64,000 nucleotides of DNA from RH-AL1 sp964247745 (lineage in GTDB: Bacteria > Pseudomonadota > Alphaproteobacteria > Rhizobiales > Beijerinckiaceae): contig CAXTVT010000006.1 in the NCBI GenBank assembly GCA_964247745.1, positions 11,887 through 75,886 of the forward strand, read 5' to 3'. The position numbers were made by a program, and so were the translations under genes. Positions 52,748-63,135 of the stretch are shown piece by piece (the stretch's first letter is position 1; each line of letters starts with the position of its first letter). A model generated the notes under the pieces. It ran no database searches and had not been told where the DNA came from. It saw nothing but the letters and a program-made list of their open reading frames with translations.

Positions 52748-53671
52748 GTGACCATCGACCACGACCGGCTCTCCGGCATCGATCTGAACCTGCTCGTCGC
52801 GCTCGACGCGCTTCTCACCGAGCGCAGCGTGACGCGCGCCGCCGGTCACCTCGGCATCGGACAATCGGCGGCGAGCAGCGCCCTCGGTCGCTTGCGCAAG
52901 CTTTTCGGCGACGAACTCCTGACGCGCGCCCCCGACGGCATGGCCCTGACGCCTCGGGCCATGTCGCTCGTCGAGCCGGTGCGGACGGCGCTCCGGCAGT
53001 TCCAGACGATCGTGTTGCGCGAGGACGACTTCGAGCCGTCGAGCGTCGAGCGCGCGTTCACGATCGCGCTTCCGGGCAGCGTCGAGACGCTGCTCGGCCC
53101 GCGCCTCCTCGAGCACATGCAGGGTCACGCGCCGGGCATACGCGTCACCTTCCGCACCTTCGACTACGCGACGGTGCTGCGCGACCTCGATGCCGACACG
53201 ATCGACCTCGCCGTGGGGGTCGTCACCCAGGGGCAGGCCCACCACAAGGTGCGCCAGCTCTACCGCTTCGGCTATCTCTGCCTCTTCAACCCGGCGTTGC
53301 TGAAAGTGCCGGCGCCGTTGTCGGTCGACGACTTCGTGCGCTTCCCGCACATCATGACGAGCCTGACGGGAACGGACCGAGGCGTGGTCGACGAGGCTCT
53401 GGAGGCCATCGGCCGCTCGCGTCGCCTCGCGGCGACGACGCCTCGGTTCACGACCGTCCCGTTCATGGTGCAGCGGACGCCCGTCATCGCCACGATGGTG
53501 GAGGCGCTGGCGCGGGCGTTCGCGCAGCAGCTCGACCTTGCGACGAGCCCGGTTCCGGTGCCGATCGACGACTTCGCGATCTCGATGCTGTGGCACTCGT
53601 CCTACGACCAGGATCCTGCGCATCGCTGGCTGCGCGAAGTCCTCGTACATCTCGGCAGGGCTTTCGTTTAA
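52748..53671 (+). CDS. LysR-family transcriptional regulator (NodD-like subgroup)
   Basis: A 307-aa LTTR. The N-terminal winged HTH GIDLNLLVALDALLTERSVTRAA and GIGQSAASSALGRLRKLF is followed by a periplasmic-binding-like effector domain. The LNLLVALDALL type of HTH groups with NodD/NahR regulators. GTG 52748 has AGAGGA upstream. It likely responds to an aromatic or other small ligand and controls the adjacent MFS gene or the small secreted protein downstream. LTTR autoregulation is expected but no T-N11-A site was confirmed. Confidence 0.9.
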   Translation: MTIDHDRLSGIDLNLLVALDALLTERSVTRAAGHLGIGQSAASSALGRLRKLFGDELLTRAPDGMALTPRAMSLVEPVRTALRQFQTIVLREDDFEPSSVERAFTIALPGSVETLLGPRLLEHMQGHAPGIRVTFRTFDYATVLRDLDADTIDLAVGVVTQGQAHHKVRQLYRFGYLCLFNPALLKVPAPLSVDDFVRFPHIMTSLTGTDRGVVDEALEAIGRSRRLAATTPRFTTVPFMVQRTPVIATMVEALARAFAQQLDLATSPVPVPIDDFAISMLWHSSYDQDPAHRWLREVLVHLGRAFV

Positions 53672-53673
53672 GA

Positions 53674-53702
53674 TTGACGTTGTCGATGAGGAATATCTAT
53701 CG
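53674..53702 (+). promoter_or_regulatory. Sigma-70-like promoter candidate
   Basis: TTGACG at 53674-53679 and CTATCG at 53697-53702 are 17 bp apart within an unusually AT-rich stretch that runs to 53745. It would drive the small secreted protein gene at 53788. Confidence 0.35.
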
Positions 53703-53787
53703 CATCTGTTTGATTAATGATGTCCGACCCAACAAGTGTACGTCCAAGAGCGACGGGATGATCCGCCGCCGATCGAGGACCAAGACC

Positions 53788-54039
53788 ATGTTCGACCGCA
53801 CCAGCATCCTTTCCGCCCTGACCTCCGCGACCCTCGCGGTTCTCCCGCTGTCCAGCGCGGGCGCCGCTCAGACCTTCCGCGTCGCCGCATTCGACATCCC
53901 CGCCGTCGCCGGTGCGATGAACGAGAGCCGCGATCTGGCGCGCAGCGCCGACGAGGTCCGCAAGCAGGGCGGCTTCGCCACGGCCGGCGCGGTGCTCTGG
54001 CTGCCCCGCGCTTCCGCGGAGAAGCTCGCCGCCTTCTAA
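53788..54039 (+). CDS. Small secreted protein, unknown
   Basis: An 83-aa protein with a signal peptide (ILSALTSATLAVLPLSSAGAA, cleavage near residue 27). The mature part contains FRVAAFDIPAVAGAMNESRDLARSADEVRKQ, probably helical. GAGGA lies about 9 bases before ATG 53788, favoured over ATG 53758, which would precede the signal with a basic stretch. Bounded by a promoter candidate and a hairpin terminator, it looks like an independent unit. No family recognised. Confidence 0.65.
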   Translation: MFDRTSILSALTSATLAVLPLSSAGAAQTFRVAAFDIPAVAGAMNESRDLARSADEVRKQGGFATAGAVLWLPRASAEKLAAF

Positions 54040-54046
54040 GGCCATC

Positions 54047-54073
54047 CATGCCGCTCCCATCGGGAGCGGCATG
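54047..54073 (+). terminator. 12-bp stem hairpin terminator candidate
   Basis: catgccgctccc (54047-54058) pairs perfectly with gggagcggcatg (54062-54073) with a 3-base loop, 8 bp after the small secreted protein. No U-tract follows (ctctcg). Confidence 0.65.
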
Positions 54074-54174
54074 CTCTCGTGGTGACGCCCGGCCGGTTCG
54101 GTCCCTTGAAAGCGTGGCGTCGCACGCCGATTGTGGTGACCGATCTCGAGTGCCGTCGCGATCCGGAGCGATCG

Positions 54175-54708
54175 ATGAGCATTTCCTTCCACAGCGTCAG
54201 CATCGCGGCCTACACCCAGATCCTGCCGGGCGTCTGCGCCACGCTCGACAAAGGCAGGGCGTTCTTCGGCGAGCACGGGATCGACCCCGATGATGTCCTC
54301 GCCTTCGCCCTGGCCGAGGACATGAAGCCATTTCATTTCCAGGTGCGTTCGGTGGTGCATCACTCCCTCGGCGCCATCGAGGGTCTGCGCCGCGGCCATT
54401 TCGCGCCGCCGACACCGGATCCGCCCTACAGCTGGAACGGGCTGCGCGACCGGGTCGCCGACGCGCTGGCGCGGATCTCGTCCGTCACGTCGGAGGAGCT
54501 TGACCAGCTGTCCCGGCGCGACGTGCTGTTCGTGGCCGGCGACCGACGTCGGCTGTTCACGGCGGAAGAGTTCGTGCTGTCCTGGTCGGTGCCCAACCTG
54601 CATTTTCACGCCGCCACGACCTACGACATGCTGCGACTGAAGGGCGTGCCTCTGGGAAAGCGCGACTATCTCGGGCGTCTCCGCGGACGGAACCCCGACA
54701 CCGCCTAG
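54175..54708 (+). CDS. DUF1993 family protein
   Basis: A 177-aa helical protein matching the DUF1993 pattern (ISFHSVSIAAYTQILPGV, LAFALAEDMKPFHFQVR, NLHFHAATTYDMLR), related to the DinB/YfiT helical bundle. The C-terminal histidines could bind metal. ATG 54175 has GGAG upstream and gives the conserved start; an in-frame extension to 54079 is not supported. Its stop abuts the convergent HxlR gene. Function unknown. Confidence 0.85.
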   Translation: MSISFHSVSIAAYTQILPGVCATLDKGRAFFGEHGIDPDDVLAFALAEDMKPFHFQVRSVVHHSLGAIEGLRRGHFAPPTPDPPYSWNGLRDRVADALARISSVTSEELDQLSRRDVLFVAGDRRRLFTAEEFVLSWSVPNLHFHAATTYDMLRLKGVPLGKRDYLGRLRGRNPDTA

Positions 54709-55104
54709 CTACGTCGGCCGACCATATCGTTCGCGCGCCGCCGTCATCTCGCCGTGGTTCGCCCGTGCCCAGTCGCCGAGCTCGCGGACCGGCGCGGCCA
54801 GCGAGTGGCCGAGATCGGTCAGCGCGTAGTCGACCCGAACCGGCACGCTCGGCGTCACGGTGCGCGACACGAGGCCGTCGCGTTCGAGATTGCGCAGGGT
54901 CAGGCTCAGCATGCGCTGCGAGATGCCGTCGATGCGGCGCTTCAGCTCGTTGAAACGCACCGGCCCGGCGCCGAGCATCATCACGATGAGCATGCTCCAT
55001 TTGTCGCCGACACGCGCCAGCACCGGTGCCACCGTGGTGCAGCATAGGGCGACGGCGCCTCCGGCCGAGCCGCGTGGAAGGTCTTTGGGGTCGATGGCGG
55101 TCAC
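54709..55104 (-). CDS. HxlR-family transcriptional regulator
   Basis: A 131-aa winged-helix regulator. Cys21-Cys22 (ALCCTTVAPVLARVGDKWSML) sit at the HxlR N-terminus, where a redox- or electrophile-sensing cysteine is common. RFNELKRRIDGISQRMLSLTLRNLERDGLV is the recognition helix region. The start is GTG 55102-55104; no in-frame ATG exists nearby. It is divergent from the azoreductase, with a palindrome in the shared 99-bp region. It is likely a repressor induced by quinones or azo compounds. Confidence 0.92.
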   Translation of the reverse strand: MTAIDPKDLPRGSAGGAVALCCTTVAPVLARVGDKWSMLIVMMLGAGPVRFNELKRRIDGISQRMLSLTLRNLERDGLVSRTVTPSVPVRVDYALTDLGHSLAAPVRELGDWARANHGEMTAARERYGRPT

Positions 55105-55171
55105 ATGCGTGTGCCCTGGTTCAAGGCTTGTGCGTTCTTGCGACGCTGTTCGTGGTGACGCAAGTAGCCCT

Positions 55172-55188
55172 GGTTACACCTCGTAACC
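55172..55188. promoter_or_regulatory. Inverted-repeat operator candidate for HxlR
   Basis: ggttac (55172-55177) and gtaacc (55183-55188) form a perfect 6-bp inverted repeat around acctc, 15 bp before the azoreductase ATG. Spacing and placement between divergent hxlR and target are typical of this family's autoregulatory operators. Confidence 0.6.
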
Positions 55189-55203
55189 CAAAGGGCCGTC
55201 GCC

Positions 55204-55818
55204 ATGAAGCTCCTCCGCGTCGATTCCAGCATCCTCGGCGAGAATTCCGTCAGCCGAAAGGTGTCCGCCGCCATCGTCGCCCACCTCGTCGAGGCGTCGC
55301 CCGACACGCAGGTCACGACGCGCGACCTCGCCGCGGCGCCGCTCTCGCATCTCTCCGGCGCCTACCTCGCCGGGCGCGATGCCGACATCAAGCACGACCA
55401 GGCCTTGCAGGAGGACCTCGACCTCGGCGGTGCCGCGCTGGCCGAGTTCCTCGCGGCCGACACCGTCGTGATCGGCTGCCCGATGTACAATTTCGCAATC
55501 CCGAGCCAGCTCAAGGCCTGGATCGATCGCATCTGCGTAGCGGGCAAGACGTTCCGCTACACCGAGAAGGGCCCCGAGGGTCTCGCGATCGGAAAGCGCG
55601 TGATCGTCGCCGCCTCGCGCGGCGGCTTCTACGGTGTGGACACGCCGCACGCCGCCTACGAGCACCAGACCAGCTACTTGAAGGCGGTGTTCGGCTTCAT
55701 CGGCATCGCCGACCTGGAGATCATCGAAGCGGAGGGTATCGCGAGGGGTGCGGAGCAGCGCGAGAAGGCGCTGACCGGGGCGCTCGACAGGGCCGCCAAC
55801 CTGCGGATCGCGGCTTAG
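55204..55818 (+). CDS. azoR: FMN-dependent NADH-azoreductase
   Basis: A 204-aa flavodoxin-like reductase of azo compounds and quinones. The FMN-binding N-terminus MKLLRVDSSILGENSVSRK, central GCPMYNFAIPSQLKAWIDRI and SRGGFYGVDTP are all AzoR signatures. It is cytoplasmic and usually dimeric. The upstream palindrome suggests control by the divergent HxlR gene. Confidence 0.92.
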   Translation: MKLLRVDSSILGENSVSRKVSAAIVAHLVEASPDTQVTTRDLAAAPLSHLSGAYLAGRDADIKHDQALQEDLDLGGAALAEFLAADTVVIGCPMYNFAIPSQLKAWIDRICVAGKTFRYTEKGPEGLAIGKRVIVAASRGGFYGVDTPHAAYEHQTSYLKAVFGFIGIADLEIIEAEGIARGAEQREKALTGALDRAANLRIAA

Positions 55819-55895
55819 GTCGGACGGCGGCCGCGCCGGGTTTCGCCTCGCGCGGCATCATGGGCTAGTGTCGCGTCCATGCGTCCGGACGCCCT

Positions 55896-57260
55896 ATGAG
55901 CCTCGTCCTCCACCCCTGGTTCCGCGATCCCCCGCGCATCGCCTGGCGCGAGGCGGCGCGTCGCGTTGCGGGGCTCACGCCCAAGGGGCTCTACGCCCGC
56001 TCGATCCTCATCGTCATCCTGCCGATGGTGATCCTGCAGAGCGTCATCACCTTCATCTTCCTGGAGCGGCACTGGGCGCTCGTCACCAACCGGCTCTCCA
56101 CCGTGGTGACGCAGGACCTCGCGGCGATCATCGACCTGTACCAGTCCGATCCCAACGACAGCGAGACGCTCGCGCGCATCGCCGCCGACCGCATGAAGAT
56201 CGACGTCGAGTTCCTGCCGCCCGGGCCGCTGCCGCCCGCCTTGCCCAAGCCGTTCCTCTCGATCGTCGACGGCGCGCTCTCCAACGAGATCCGCAAGCAG
56301 ATCCGCCGGCCATTCTGGCTCGACACGGTGGGGCGTTCCAACCTCATCGAGATCCGCATCCAGCTGCCACACGCCATTTTGCGTGCGGTGACCGTGCGCA
56401 GCGCCGCCTATGCTTCGAACTCCTACATCTTCATCGTCTGGATGCTCGGCACGTCCTTCGTGCTGATCGTCGTCGCCGTGGCCTTCCTGCGCACCCAGAT
56501 CCGCCCGATCCTGCGGCTCTCCCGCGCGGCGGAGGCCTTCGGCAAGGGCCGCGATCTCGACTTCCGGCCGCGTGGCGCGCGCGAGGTGCGCCAGGCCGGC
56601 TACGCCTTCATCGCGATGAAGCGGCGCATCGAGCGCGCGATCGAGCAGCGCACCGCCATGCTGAACGGCGTCAGCCACGATCTTCGCACCGTCATCACCC
56701 GCTTCAAGCTGTCGCTCGCACTGATGGAGGGCAGCGAGGACAGCGAGGAGATGAAGAAGGACGTCGAGGAGATGCAGCGCATGCTCGAAGGCTATCTCGC
56801 CTTCGCCCGCGGCGACGCCGGCGAGCCGGCCGTGGTCGTCGACATGCGCGACTTTCTCGAGGATCTGAAGGCCGATTTCGACCGCGGCGGCGCCGACCTG
56901 CGGCTCGACTTCACCGGCGAGGCCGCCGTGCGCGTGCGGCCCGACGCCTTCCGCCGCTGCCTCGGCAACCTCGTCGCCAACGCCCAGCGCCACGGCACCC
57001 ACATCGCCATCGAGGGCGCCCGCGAGGGGCGCTTTCTGACGATCCACGTCGACGACGACGGCCCGGGCATTCCGCTGGAGAACCGCGACGACGTCTTCCG
57101 CCCGTTCGTGCGCCTCGACGAGGCCCGCAACCAGGACGCCGGCGGCACCGGTCTCGGCCTCTCCATCGCCCGCGACATCGCCCGCGGCCACGGCGGCGAC
57201 ATCGTGCTGGCCGACAGCGCGATGGGCGGCCTCAGGGCGACGGTGCGGCTGCCGGTGTAG
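55896..57260 (+). CDS. EnvZ-like sensor histidine kinase
   Basis: A 454-aa kinase. TM1 is near 36-55, a periplasmic sensor to about 172, TM2 near 176-198 and HAMP follows. The H-box SHDLRTVITRFKLSL has His261, with Val266 replacing the usual Pro after HDLRT; similar variants occur in alphaproteobacterial EnvZ-like kinases. The HATPase has NLVANAQRHG, DDDGPGIP and GTGLGLSIARDI. No response-regulator gene is adjacent, so the partner lies elsewhere. It probably senses envelope or osmotic stress. Confidence 0.9.
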   Translation: MSLVLHPWFRDPPRIAWREAARRVAGLTPKGLYARSILIVILPMVILQSVITFIFLERHWALVTNRLSTVVTQDLAAIIDLYQSDPNDSETLARIAADRMKIDVEFLPPGPLPPALPKPFLSIVDGALSNEIRKQIRRPFWLDTVGRSNLIEIRIQLPHAILRAVTVRSAAYASNSYIFIVWMLGTSFVLIVVAVAFLRTQIRPILRLSRAAEAFGKGRDLDFRPRGAREVRQAGYAFIAMKRRIERAIEQRTAMLNGVSHDLRTVITRFKLSLALMEGSEDSEEMKKDVEEMQRMLEGYLAFARGDAGEPAVVVDMRDFLEDLKADFDRGGADLRLDFTGEAAVRVRPDAFRRCLGNLVANAQRHGTHIAIEGAREGRFLTIHVDDDGPGIPLENRDDVFRPFVRLDEARNQDAGGTGLGLSIARDIARGHGGDIVLADSAMGGLRATVRLPV

Positions 57261-57325
57261 CGTGAGGACGCTTGCGCGGACCCTTCGCGCCACCTCCTTC
57301 CATCGAACTCGGACCGGGTCGATGC

Positions 57326-59557
57326 CTACGGGTGCGCTTTCTTGAACGCCAAGACCTCGTCGATCACCTCGCGACCGGCGGCACCAATCGCGATCGAGAG
57401 TGTGGCCGTTCCGCCGTCGTTGAGAACGAGGGGAATGTCGATTCGAGTGGAGGGCTGCAAGCTGGCGAGTCGAAGGTCACCGCTCGGCGGATCGAGCCGA
57501 GAAAGCATTGAAAGATCGCTCGGCCCATTGCGATGGAGGCTTTGATGCGTGGGAAGCTTTGAAACTTCGCCATTCGAGTGAGCAATGGCCGTCACACGGA
57601 GCATGCGCGCCTCTTGCGGCATCGGCCCGAGATCGAAATGGATGCCGACAACCCCGGTTCCTTCCGGTGCTGTCGCCTTCGCTTTGTCGATCGCCAGGAT
57701 CACTTTGAAGCCGAGGTCGGGAACAGTGACGACGGCGACCGCATCGGCATCGACGGCGCTTTTCGACAGGTGCCATGCGGCCTTGCCCGTAAATTCGACC
57801 GCCGGACGGTCTGGCGCGTCGCGTGTGATGGTAACATCCGAAACCATGGTGGCGGCGCGGCGCGCTTCCGCCTCTCGTGCCGGTGCACCGGCGATCCAGG
57901 CCTGCCGAGCGGCCTCGCTTTGCGCGGCTTCGGCCTCCGCCTGCCTCCTCTTTCGCGCTTGCTCGTCGACGTCGGCACGAGCGAGGGAGGCGACATGCGC
58001 GCGCTCTGCCTGGAAGGATGCCTCGCTGGCGGCGATGGCGGCCGGCACGCCTTTGCAAGTCGGTTTCGCGAAGGTCGAGCGCGCAGCGTCGTCGAATGGG
58101 CGACTCGCGAAGCCGTGTACCAAGCGAACGAATTTTTCCGCGCCTGATGAGACCTTTACGCATCCGTTTGGAAACATGATCACATAGCCGAGGGTATTCA
58201 CGGTCGCTTGCAAGGTCCAAAGCAGTCGGCCCGTCTCGAGGTCGAAGGAACGCATCGTTCCGTCTAAGGCCTTGGCGACGGCGTGACCGTCGTTCGTGAG
58301 GTTCACGATGCCGACGTGCTCGGCGACGATTCTCCCAGATGGAGTATCGAACACGAGGCCGTTGTCGACGACCAGCCAACGGCCGTCATCGGACTGATCG
58401 ACGACGTCGTGACCATGATATTGGTCCACCGTTTTCTTGCTGTGCAGCAGCGTCCCTTCGTCGGAGACGCCGACCGCATCGCCTTGCCGTTCGGTCGTGG
58501 GAACGCCCGTCGGCAGAGACCAGACGGACGTCGACGAACCCGTGGTCGCAGCCAACCACTTGCCATTCGGCGATACGAACAAATGAGTGAATTCCTTTTG
58601 TGGGCATCCGAACGATGTGTGCTTCTCGCGATGAAGGACCGAGACCGTTCGCTCGTCATCGTTCGAGGCTTCGCAGGTCGACGTGACGATGGTCTTGCCG
58701 TCAGATGATGCCGCGATGAGCCCGTTCGTGTTTGTGATATGAGCGACAACCTTGTTCGTGGCGAGGTTCCAGACCGTCGCCGGCACAGCGCCGATGTCTC
58801 CTCTGATTGCCAGAAGCGGCTGGTTCGCCGTGAGCCAATCGACCGCGAACACTTCCTCTTCGCAAGGCGCGCGCCAGAGCTCGTGAAACGTTCCTTGCGC
58901 GAGCCTGAACGCGATCGCGGGCATTCGGGCATCGTCAGGAAGCGAGTTTCCCGGAGAACGACTGAAGACGAGTTCTTTTCCGTCGAACGTGACGTTTGCC
59001 ACGCCGCCTGAGCCACAGCTGAACGGGTCCGGGACGCGAAAGCGAATGGGATCGAGCGTTGAGGACCCGGACGAGATGGAGATGGTTTCGGCGCCTTCCT
59101 CGTCTTTGGTGACGGCGATCTTGTAGGCTCGATCGGGCGTCGGAGGCTGCTTGGTGAAGGCGATGCTGGCGGGCACTCTCGCGAGTGTCGCGCCCGTGCC
59201 GGCGTTCCAGGCATGGGTCGAGCCGTCGTCGAACCGAGCGATCACGGTCGTGCTGTCGCTGGCGATCGCGAGGTCTGTCAACGGGGTGCGGCGGTCGTCG
59301 GGGTCTTGGTCGACCGCGATGCCGAACGTGCGGAGGATCGTCCCCGAAACATTGTCGATGATCTGGATCGTACGCCTGTCGTCGGACATGGAAGCGAGCC
59401 AGCGTCCATCGGGCGCGATCACGAAACGATCGGGCCACGACCAAAGCTGCGGTACGGCCGAGAAGCCTACGAAGTCGGGAGTGCCCGCCATGGCTGCTGA
59501 CGCCATGGCTAGGAGACCCAGCCCAATGAAGTAGAGCGGTGCCCACCGGACGCACAT
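57326..59557 (-). CDS. Secreted WD40/beta-propeller-like protein, compositionally atypical
   Basis: A 743-aa exported protein. ATG 59557 gives a signal peptide (core APLYFIGLGLLAMASAAMA). Repeated blocks such as DRFVIAPDGRWLASMSDD, THLFVSPNGKWLAATTGS and VDQSDDGRWLVVDNG suggest a WD40- or quinoprotein-like propeller over about 50-500. A charged Ala/Arg/Glu coiled coil (540-590) and a beta-rich C-terminal domain of unknown type follow. The coding sequence is visibly lower in GC and uses AT-ending codons more than neighbours, suggesting horizontal acquisition. Function unknown. Confidence 0.75.
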   Translation of the reverse strand: MCVRWAPLYFIGLGLLAMASAAMAGTPDFVGFSAVPQLWSWPDRFVIAPDGRWLASMSDDRRTIQIIDNVSGTILRTFGIAVDQDPDDRRTPLTDLAIASDSTTVIARFDDGSTHAWNAGTGATLARVPASIAFTKQPPTPDRAYKIAVTKDEEGAETISISSGSSTLDPIRFRVPDPFSCGSGGVANVTFDGKELVFSRSPGNSLPDDARMPAIAFRLAQGTFHELWRAPCEEEVFAVDWLTANQPLLAIRGDIGAVPATVWNLATNKVVAHITNTNGLIAASSDGKTIVTSTCEASNDDERTVSVLHREKHTSFGCPQKEFTHLFVSPNGKWLAATTGSSTSVWSLPTGVPTTERQGDAVGVSDEGTLLHSKKTVDQYHGHDVVDQSDDGRWLVVDNGLVFDTPSGRIVAEHVGIVNLTNDGHAVAKALDGTMRSFDLETGRLLWTLQATVNTLGYVIMFPNGCVKVSSGAEKFVRLVHGFASRPFDDAARSTFAKPTCKGVPAAIAASEASFQAERAHVASLARADVDEQARKRRQAEAEAAQSEAARQAWIAGAPAREAEARRAATMVSDVTITRDAPDRPAVEFTGKAAWHLSKSAVDADAVAVVTVPDLGFKVILAIDKAKATAPEGTGVVGIHFDLGPMPQEARMLRVTAIAHSNGEVSKLPTHQSLHRNGPSDLSMLSRLDPPSGDLRLASLQPSTRIDIPLVLNDGGTATLSIAIGAAGREVIDEVLAFKKAHP

Positions 59558-59858
59558 GAGATGACTCGCCCCTCGAAAGTGTTGGACGATTGTACGGTGA
59601 ACGGTCGAACCGGTCTTCCTTGGTGCGAGGTTCCACGGCTGCGTCAAGCTCGAAGACCATCGCGTTTTCTCAGAAAAGTAGCAACATCAGCGTGGCGCAA
59701 TCGGACGTAGTGGTTAAGAACGGCCGTCTGCCTAGAACCACCCGCGCGGCCGAATTGGTCCACTGCGCATGGGCAGCCAGTCCGCGACCCGCGGACGTGA
59801 GCGTTCGTCCGGCATCCCGAGAATGACAGGCGCCGCGCACGCCTGCTAAGTCTGCTCC
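59558..59858. other. 301-bp intergenic region without detected gene
   Basis: The interval between the AT-richer propeller gene and the FAH-family gene contains no supported reading frame. An AT-rich stretch at 59664-59690 (ttttctcagaaaagtagc) could hold promoter elements for either flank. A segment at 59690-59760 superficially resembles tRNA arms but no cloverleaf could be completed. Confidence 0.4.
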
Positions 59859-60548
59859 ATGACGCTGTTCCCGCTCGCCGCCCCCACGCTCCCCACCGTC
59901 GACGGCAGCCTGTTTCCCGTGCGCCGGCTCTATTGCATCGGTCGCAACTACGCCGACCACGCCCGCGAGATGGGGTCCGATCCCAAGACCGAACCGCCGT
60001 TCTTCTTCATGAAGCCGGCCGACGCGATCGTCGCCGTGTCGGCCGGCACGGTCGGGCGCATTCCCTATCCGCCGCTGACGGACGATTACCAGCACGAGCT
60101 GGAGCTCTGCGTGGCGCTGGGCTCCGGCGGCCGCGACATTCCGATAGCCGCGGCGCTCGGCCACGTCTGGGGCTACGCCGCCGGGCTCGACATGACGCGT
60201 CGCGACCTTCAAGCCGCGGCCAAAGCCGCGCGCCGGCCCTGGGAGATCGCCAAGGGGTTCGACGCCTCGGCGCCGATCGGCCCGCTGGTGCCGGCCGGCG
60301 CCTTTGGGCCGCCCGATGCCGGCGCCCTCGTTCTCTCGGTCAACGGCACGCCGCGGCAGCGCGGCGACCTCGCCGACATGATCTGGAGCGTGGCCGAGCT
60401 CATCGCCGAGCTGTCTCGCGGCAGCGCGCTGGCGGCCGGCGACGTCGTCATGACCGGCACGCCGGCCGGTGTCGGCGCCGTGGTGCGCGGCGACCGCCTC
60501 CGCGGCGAGATCCGCGGGCTGCCGCCGCTGGACGTCGCGATCGTCTGA
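59859..60548 (+). CDS. Fumarylacetoacetate hydrolase family protein
   Basis: A 229-aa single-domain FAH-fold enzyme, usually Mg-dependent hydrolases or decarboxylases of acylpyruvates. Motifs: CIGRNYADHAREM near 26-38, FFMKPADAIV, the metal-binding DDYQHELELCVALG near 76-89, and GDVVMTGTPAGVG. The length fits fumarylpyruvate hydrolase or acylpyruvase (YcgM, FAHD1-like) more than FAA hydrolase. The ATG start is clear. No aromatic degradation genes surround it. Confidence 0.9.
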   Translation: MTLFPLAAPTLPTVDGSLFPVRRLYCIGRNYADHAREMGSDPKTEPPFFFMKPADAIVAVSAGTVGRIPYPPLTDDYQHELELCVALGSGGRDIPIAAALGHVWGYAAGLDMTRRDLQAAAKAARRPWEIAKGFDASAPIGPLVPAGAFGPPDAGALVLSVNGTPRQRGDLADMIWSVAELIAELSRGSALAAGDVVMTGTPAGVGAVVRGDRLRGEIRGLPPLDVAIV

Positions 60549-60563
60549 GATCGCGGGCGACGC

Positions 60564-62387
<1,824 letters not shown>

Positions 62388-62681
62388 GGCGGGGGTTTAG
62401 GGGGTTTGGCGGGACGGGGGAAGCGGGAGGCCGTACGGCGACACCGCGATCGGGGGTCGAGGGTCGTCGCGTTCATACACCCCCTTTTTGCGTCGCGATG
62501 CGGCGCGGATGCCGACACCAATGGTAGAATAACCGATAGCACCAGCCGGTTCCACCCGTCGCATCGCCTTCGATGACGCGATCATGAGCGGCGGCGGCAG
62601 CCGCCCACTTGGCATGTCGCTTGTAGGGAATGCTGCGGGAGCCCTGCCGGGCATTCGACGGTTTCGCTCACGGAGACGGAC

Positions 62682-63077
62682 ATGCGCCATCACTTTCTCG
62701 CGGCCGCCCTCGCGGCGACGCTGGTCTCGGGCGCGGCCCAGGCCAAGGACGCCAAGCTCGAGGCGGGCCTGATGAAGGCGCGCAGCACGATCGTCACCAT
62801 GGCGAAGGACCCGGCCAAGCGCGACGCCGCGCAGCAGGCTCTGGTCAAATCCTCGGCGGACGATTTCGCCACGATGCTCGCCGCCACCAAGCCGCCCGCT
62901 GGCAAGGAAGCCGCCTTCAAGGAGCTGACCGACCTCTGGTCGGGCTTCAAGAATACGCGCGAGACCGAACTCGTGCCGCTGATCCTCGCCGGCAAGACGG
63001 AGGACGCCGCGAAGATCTCCGGCGGCGTGCAGAAGCAGCGCTACGACAAGATGCTGGCGATCATCGACGCGATGTGA
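62682..63077 (+). CDS. Small secreted four-helix-type protein
   Basis: A 131-aa exported protein with signal peptide (FLAAALAATLVSGAAQAK, cleavage near residue 21). The rest is predicted helical: KARSTIVTMAKDPAKRDAA, LWSGFKNTRETELVPLILAG, QKQRYDKML. It resembles the periplasmic four-helix ligand-binding domains of chemoreceptors, but lacks membrane and signalling parts. No CxxCH, so it is not cytochrome c'. GGAGA precedes ATG 62682. A decayed copy of residues about 36-66 lies at 63842. Function unknown. Confidence 0.75.
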   Translation: MRHHFLAAALAATLVSGAAQAKDAKLEAGLMKARSTIVTMAKDPAKRDAAQQALVKSSADDFATMLAATKPPAGKEAAFKELTDLWSGFKNTRETELVPLILAGKTEDAAKISGGVQKQRYDKMLAIIDAM

Positions 63078-63135
63078 GGATTAAGAGGTCGAGCGCACGG
63101 ATCGACCGACGCGGTGAGACCGCGCCTTGCCATGT

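Noticed and set aside
59690..59760. tRNA-like segment (gtggcgcaatcgg and following)
   Set aside because: No closing acceptor stem, anticodon stem or T-arm could be paired.
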